Source: Streptomyces sp. WZ.A104 (lineage in GTDB: Bacteria; Actinomycetota; Actinomycetes; Streptomycetales; Streptomycetaceae). From it: a DNA stretch of 64,000 bases. Both the position numbers and the translations under genes were made by a program. The stretch is from assembly GCF_002382885.1 (NCBI RefSeq), contig NZ_NWVL01000027.1:1-64000 (forward strand). The letters run 5' to 3'. Below the pieces are notes generated by a model, which saw only the letters and a list, made by a program, of their open reading frames with translations, was not told the origin of the DNA and did no database searches. Position 1 is the stretch's first letter; the number at the start of each line of letters is the position of its first letter. This document shows, piece by piece, positions 59,750 to 64,000 of this stretch.

Positions 59750-61504
59750 TCAGGACGACTCGCGCCACCGGTTCGTGATCGGCAGCCGCCGGTCCTTCCC
59801 GAATCCCTTGGGCGAGATCTTCGTCCCCGGCGGGTACTGCCGCCGCTTGTACTCCGCCGTGTCCACCATCCGCAGCGTCTTCGCCACCAGCTCCGCGTCG
59901 AACCCGGCCGCCACGATCGCGTCCATGCCCTGGTCCCGGTCCACGTACAGCTCCAGGATCGCGTCGAGCACGTCGTAGTCCGGCAGCGAGTCCGTGTCGA
60001 CCTGGCCCGGCCGCAGCTCCGCGCTCGGCGGCTTGGTGATCGAGGCCTCCGGGATCGGCGGGGTCTGGCCCCGCTCCTCCGCGGCCCGGTTGCGCCACTT
60101 CGCCAGCCGGAAGACCGACGACTTGTAGACGTCCTTGATCGGCCCGTACGCGCCGACCGCGTCCCCGTACAGCGTGGAGTAACCGACCGCCAGCTCCGAC
60201 TTGTTGCCGGGTGCGAGCACGATCTGCCCCTCCTGGTTGGAGATGGCCATCAGCGTCGTGCCGCGCAGCCGCGCCTGGAGGTTCTCCTCCGCGAGCCCGG
60301 TGAGCTCCAGTGACCCCATGTACGCGTCGAACATCGGCGCGATCGGCACCGTACGGAAGTTGAGCCCGGTCCGCCGGGCCAGCTCCGCCGCGTCGTCCTT
60401 GGAGTGCTCCGAGGAGTACTTCGACGGCATGGACACGCCGTACACGTTCTGCGCGCCGAGCGCGTCGCACGCGATGGCCGCGCACAGGGCGGAGTCGATC
60501 CCGCCCGAGAGCCCGATCAGCACACTGCTGAAACCGTTCTTCGCGGCGTACGCACGGACCCCGACGACCAGCGCGGAGTAGATCTCCTCATCGTCGTCCA
60601 GCCGCTCGGCGTACCCGCCCGCGAGCTCCGGTTCGTACGTGTCGACAGGCCGGTCGGACAGCACGACATGGTCGATGCGCAGACCGTCGTCCACGACCCC
60701 CGAGGGCGCCGCGGCTTCGGCGGCGGGCAGCTCCAGATCCAGGATCACGCTGCCCTCGGCGAACTGCGGGGCGCGCGCGATGACCTCGCCCTCCTTGTCG
60801 ACGACGATCGAGTCACCGTCGAAGACCAGCTCGTCCTGGCCGCCGATCATCGCCAGATAGGCCGTCGTGCAACCGGCCTCCTGGGCCCGCTTGCGGACCA
60901 GCTCCAGCCGGGTGTCGTCCTTGTCCCGCTCGTACGGCGAGGCGTTGATCGACAGCAGCAGCCCGGCCCCGGCGGACCGGGCGGCCGGGACGCGCCCGCC
61001 GTCCTGCCACAGGTCCTCGCAGATCGCGAGGGCCACGTCAATGCCGTGGACGCGGACGACGGGCATCGAGTCGCCCGGCACGAAGTACCGGAACTCGTCG
61101 AACACCCCGTAGTTCGGCAGGTGGTGCTTGGCGAAGTTCAGCGCGATCCGGCCGCGGTGCAGCACAGCCGCCGCGTTGCGCGGGGAACCGGCCGGCTGCC
61201 CGTAACGCGCCGCGGCGTGTTCGGAGCGGTCCAGGTAGCCGACGACGACCGGCAGCTCGCCGAAGCCCTCCGCGTCGAGCCGGGCGGCGAGCGCACGCAG
61301 CGCCTGACGCGAGGCCTCGACGAAGGACGACCGCAGGGCCAGGTCCTCGACGGGATATCCGGTCAGCACCATCTCGGGGAACGCCACCAGGTGGGCGCCC
61401 TGCTCGGCGGCGTGCCGGGTCCAGTGGACGATCGCCTCGGAGTTGCCGGCGAGGTCGCCGACGGTCGAGTCGATCTGATTCAGTGCGAGGCGTAGTTGAG
61501 GCAC
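59750..61504 (-). CDS. nadE: Glutamine-dependent NAD+ synthetase
   Basis: 584 residues, two domains. The N-terminal nitrilase-type amidase has Glu44 (AFPEMVLTGYP), Lys126 (NFAKHHLPNYGVFDE) and Cys162 (AICEDLW). The C-terminal ATP pyrophosphatase domain has SGGIDSA (333-339), ISNQEGQIVLAPGNKSELAV and KPPSAELRPGQ. It amidates nicotinate adenine dinucleotide using ammonia channelled from glutamine. GTG 61504 is chosen: on the minus strand TACACT ends 7 nt before it, so the mRNA is probably leaderless. Confidence 0.97.
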   Translation of the reverse strand: MPQLRLALNQIDSTVGDLAGNSEAIVHWTRHAAEQGAHLVAFPEMVLTGYPVEDLALRSSFVEASRQALRALAARLDAEGFGELPVVVGYLDRSEHAAARYGQPAGSPRNAAAVLHRGRIALNFAKHHLPNYGVFDEFRYFVPGDSMPVVRVHGIDVALAICEDLWQDGGRVPAARSAGAGLLLSINASPYERDKDDTRLELVRKRAQEAGCTTAYLAMIGGQDELVFDGDSIVVDKEGEVIARAPQFAEGSVILDLELPAAEAAAPSGVVDDGLRIDHVVLSDRPVDTYEPELAGGYAERLDDDEEIYSALVVGVRAYAAKNGFSSVLIGLSGGIDSALCAAIACDALGAQNVYGVSMPSKYSSEHSKDDAAELARRTGLNFRTVPIAPMFDAYMGSLELTGLAEENLQARLRGTTLMAISNQEGQIVLAPGNKSELAVGYSTLYGDAVGAYGPIKDVYKSSVFRLAKWRNRAAEERGQTPPIPEASITKPPSAELRPGQVDTDSLPDYDVLDAILELYVDRDQGMDAIVAAGFDAELVAKTLRMVDTAEYKRRQYPPGTKISPKGFGKDRRLPITNRWRESS

Positions 61505-61584
61505 GTCGGCCAGTGTAATCGTCTTTCTGACGCGATGTCCCGGCGGGCCGGGCAGAATCCTCCCCGGCCCGCCGGAACCGCAGG

Positions 61585-63162
61585 TCAGCCCCGGTAGCCC
61601 AGGACCGTCATCATCCCCGCCTCCGCGTGGTAGACGTTGTGGCAGTGGACCATCCACAGCCCCGGGTTGTCGGCGTCGAACTCCACGGTCAGCGACCGGT
61701 GCGGCAGCACCATCGCGGTGTCCTTACGGGCCCCGGCGGCGTTCCCCGCCAGCGCGAACGTGTGCCCGTGCAGATGCAGCGGGTGCCACATGGCCGTCCC
61801 GTTGTCGAAGACGATCCGCACCCGCTCGCCCGCCTCCACGGGCCGCCGCTGCTTCGCGGAGTACGGCTGCCCGTCGAAGGCCCAGTCGTACTTCGCCATC
61901 CCGCCGGTGAGCCGCATCCGGATCGTCCGGTCCGGCGCCCGGCCCGCGAGCGCCACCGCCTCGTCCGGGACCAGCCGCCCGGCCTCCACCAGCTTCCCGT
62001 CCAGCTCCTTCGGTCGTACGGAGGCGGCGGGCGCCGCACCGCTCCCGGTCCGCAGCAGGGCGAGGGCCGACGCCTTCTTCCCCTCGGCCACCGCGGTGAG
62101 CGGGAAGACCCCGTCCCCGGCGGTGACGAGAACGTCGTACCGTTCGCCCATCCCCAGCAGCAGCGCGTCGCCGGTGGTGTGCCGGACCGGGAAGCCGTCG
62201 GTGTGCGTCACGGTCATCCGGTGCCCGCCGAGCGCCACCCGGAAGGCGGTGTCGCCACCGGCGTTGATGATCCGCAGCCGGACACGCTCACCGGGCCGGG
62301 CGCGGAACGTCTCCGGATCCCGCGCCACGCGCCCGTTGACCAGGTAGTGCGGGTAGGCCACATCACCGGCGTCCCCGCCGAGCAGCTCACTGGTGGCCCC
62401 CATCATCATCCGCGAGGGCCCGCCGCCGTCCGGCTCGTCCTTGCCCTCACCCTCGCCGGACATGGTGTGCGCGCCGTGATCCATCCCGCCGCCCATGCCC
62501 CCGGACAGCTCCTTGAGCACGGCGTCCGGAGTGGACCCCGCCACCCCGTCGACCCAGTCGTCGAGGACGATCACCCACTCCTTGTCGTACGCCAGGGGCT
62601 CCTTCGGGTCCTCGACGATCAGCGGCGCGTACAGCCCCCGGTCCTGCTGGACGCCGGAGTGCGGATGGAACCAGTACGTGCCCGGGTGCGGCACGGCGAA
62701 CCGGTAGCCGAAGGCGGCCCCGGGCGCGATCTCCCGCTGGGTCAGCCCCGGGACCCCGTCCATGTCGTTGCGCAGGGCGAGGCCGTGCCAGTGCATCGAG
62801 GTGGACCGCGGAAGGTGGTTGGCGAGGGTGAGGTCGAGCGTGTCCCCGGCCGTCACCCGCACCTCGCGCCCGGGCAGCCGGTCCCCGTAGGCCCAGGAGG
62901 GGACGGTGGTGCCGCCGCCCAGATCGAGCCGGGTACGGGTGGCGGTGAGGGAGACCTTGCGTACGGGCCCGGAGCCGCGCGCCGCCTCGGCCGCCCGGAC
63001 CTCCTTGCCGCCGGGGGAGACGTACGTACCGGAGTCCTGGGCCCCAGCGGCGGAGTGCGTGCCGCCGTGGCCGCCGCCGTCGGAACAGGAGGCGAGGGCT
63101 CCCGTACCGGCGACGGCGAGAGCGGCGCCGAGCAGGGCGCGTCGAGTGGGTTGGGTGGGCAT
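61585..63162 (-). CDS. Tat-exported multicopper oxidase lipoprotein
   Basis: 525 residues. The signal PTRRALLGAALAVAGT plus ALASC combines a twin-arginine motif with a lipobox (Cys26). Copper ligands are complete: HWHG (124-127), HPHSG (166-170), HPLHLHGHTF and HCHNVYHAEAGM (506-517) with type 1 Cys507 and axial Met517. A His/Met-rich insertion (GGMGGGMDHGAHTMSG, then RMMMG; about 221-255) resembles the copper-binding insert of CueO-type cuprous oxidases. Copper detoxification or phenol oxidation is likely. AGAGGTG precedes ATG 63162. The DUF6153-like gene lies 70 bp upstream, same strand. Confidence 0.93.
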   Translation of the reverse strand: MPTQPTRRALLGAALAVAGTGALASCSDGGGHGGTHSAAGAQDSGTYVSPGGKEVRAAEAARGSGPVRKVSLTATRTRLDLGGGTTVPSWAYGDRLPGREVRVTAGDTLDLTLANHLPRSTSMHWHGLALRNDMDGVPGLTQREIAPGAAFGYRFAVPHPGTYWFHPHSGVQQDRGLYAPLIVEDPKEPLAYDKEWVIVLDDWVDGVAGSTPDAVLKELSGGMGGGMDHGAHTMSGEGEGKDEPDGGGPSRMMMGATSELLGGDAGDVAYPHYLVNGRVARDPETFRARPGERVRLRIINAGGDTAFRVALGGHRMTVTHTDGFPVRHTTGDALLLGMGERYDVLVTAGDGVFPLTAVAEGKKASALALLRTGSGAAPAASVRPKELDGKLVEAGRLVPDEAVALAGRAPDRTIRMRLTGGMAKYDWAFDGQPYSAKQRRPVEAGERVRIVFDNGTAMWHPLHLHGHTFALAGNAAGARKDTAMVLPHRSLTVEFDADNPGLWMVHCHNVYHAEAGMMTVLGYRG

Positions 63163-63232
63163 GCTGAATACACCTCTGAAGAACTGTGCTGGTCCGGTGG
63201 ATCTGTGAGGGGCGGAGGTGGGACGCCCACTC

Positions 63233-63682
63233 CTAAATACGCAGCACCGAGACGCTGGCGAGCACCGATATGCGGGGCGGCGGATTCGCCCGCAGGACCC
63301 GCGGCAACCCGGCCCCGGCATGCGTACCCGCGGGCCGCCCGTCGGTACGCGCCCGGAGCGGCAGCCGGGAACCGGCGAGGGCGAGCCCCCAGACGCCGAG
63401 AACGGCGAGGCAGACGGAGAGCGGATCCATGCCGCTCATGGGGGCGTCGGGGTGGTGGCCGGAGGGGGCCGTGTGGGCCGCGTTCGCAGCCGCCTCGGCG
63501 GCCTCGGCCGTCGTGGTGGCCCCGACAGCCTCGGCGGCTGACGGCGGAGTGCTGTGTTCCGCCGGATGGCCGACCGTATGCATGGTGAAGACGCCGAACA
63601 GCAGGGCGGTGAACAGCAGGAACCGCTGGCAGGAACCGCTCCCGGCTCCCTTTCCGCTCCCGTTCCGCGCCCTGGCCGCCAT
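63233..63682 (-). CDS. DUF6153-like small membrane protein
   Basis: 149 residues. A membrane helix CQRFLLFTALLFGVFTMHTV is followed by GHPAEH, a His-containing extracellular Ala/Thr-rich segment (HTAPSGHHPDAPMSGMD), a second helix (LSVCLAVLGVWGLALAG) and a basic tail ending ISVLASVSVLRI. This matches the DUF6153 pattern, often found beside copper genes in actinobacteria (assignment from memory). ATG 63682 is chosen because TAGGGT lies 7 nt upstream (leaderless); a GTG at 63691 is the alternative. Probably transcribed with the multicopper oxidase. Confidence 0.75.
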   Translation of the reverse strand: MAARARNGSGKGAGSGSCQRFLLFTALLFGVFTMHTVGHPAEHSTPPSAAEAVGATTTAEAAEAAANAAHTAPSGHHPDAPMSGMDPLSVCLAVLGVWGLALAGSRLPLRARTDGRPAGTHAGAGLPRVLRANPPPRISVLASVSVLRI

Positions 63683-63810
63683 GCCGGTCACCCTACCCCC
63701 GGCGGGTATCCGGGCGGACGGCGGCCCGGCGCCCCGGGACCCGTCGCCGGAGCGATCCGGGGTGCCGGGCCGCGGTGCACCGGGCCGTCGGGCACGGGGG
63801 CACGCGATGG

Positions 63811-64000
63811 TCAGCCGCGGGCGTACACCTTCTCCGCCCAGCCCGCGATCTGCTCCTCGGTGAGGTGCTGCGCGAGGTCGGCCTCGCTGATCATGCCGAC
63901 CAGCTTCTTGTTCTCGACGACGGGCAGCCGACGGATGCGGTGGGTCTGCATCTCCTCCAGGACCGCGTTCACATCCGCCTCCGCCTCGATCCAGCGCGGG
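63811..64000 (-). CDS. CBS-domain protein, C-terminal part
   Basis: Only the last 62 codons are in the window, stop at 63811-63813. The reading is VLEEMQTHRIRRLPVVENKK then LVGMISEADLAQHL, a typical second CBS motif, and the tail EEQIAGWAEKVYARG. CBS pairs bind adenosyl nucleotides as energy or redox sensors. Gene start and other domains lie beyond 64000; short two-CBS proteins are common in Streptomyces. Confidence 0.88.
   Translation of the reverse strand, partial: PRWIEAEADVNAVLEEMQTHRIRRLPVVENKKLVGMISEADLAQHLTEEQIAGWAEKVYARG

Overview
This is a high-GC actinobacterial chromosome segment, almost certainly Streptomyces. The evidence is the strong GC bias at third codon positions, a type A RNase P RNA, a Tat-exported PhoD and multicopper oxidase, a LAxTG-type sortase substrate, an AfsR/SARP regulator, an F420 reductase, DmdR/IdeR-type iron boxes, and many leaderless starts with a TANNNT box about 7 nt before the start codon. 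Most of the window looks like conserved core chromosome. There is no rRNA, tRNA or CRISPR.

Layout. 1-2840: the C-terminal part of a histidine phosphatase (probably RNase HI/acid phosphatase). An IS5-family-derived element (744-2435, CTAG target duplication) follows in its stop codon and carries an alpha/beta-hydrolase gene between two copies of the transposase 3' end. 2841-10566: KDPG aldolase, then an apparent accessory cassette of a LacI repressor with twin operators, a fused tandem HAD hydrolase and a three-gene ECF transporter (S, fused A-A', T), ending in a gene remnant. 10583-16400: yaaA, an RNB ribonuclease, a membrane protein with a MerR regulator, rnpB, a Cys-rich membrane protein and a GNAT. 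16399-30570: housekeeping and metabolic singletons (GT2, GNAT, PhzF, SDR, PhoD, Gfo/Idh, MFS, Rsm22, DDAH, TetR) and a PrimPol-like protein with lost catalytic residues.

30574-43570: a haem-iron locus. hmuTUV runs left and two HtaA-domain surface proteins run right from an iron box at 34848. A second iron box sits in the promoter of haem oxygenase hmuO. Between them lies a secreted chymotrypsin-fold protein with FG-GAP repeats whose catalytic His and Ser are replaced. The likely flow is haem capture by HtaA proteins at the wall and membrane, binding by HmuT, import by HmuUV and opening by HmuO, repressed when iron is plentiful. Methionine aminopeptidase and a small SPOR-like protein follow.

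43599-53330: MFS, npdG, a site-2 protease, a large AfsR-type SARP/NB-ARC/TPR regulator, and a DrrAB-type ABC exporter. The exporter's promoter has three exact CTGTCGG heptamers at 11-bp spacing, the hallmark of a SARP operator. 53328-64000: panB, a TetR-controlled DHA2 exporter with a clear 19-bp operator, an EEP-family membrane protein, another MFS, nadE, a Tat/lipoprotein multicopper oxidase with a DUF6153-like gene, and the end of a CBS-domain gene. The points most worth checking are the SARP operator, the LacI-HAD-ECF cassette of unknown substrate, the pseudoprotease inside the haem locus, and the IS with a passenger gene.
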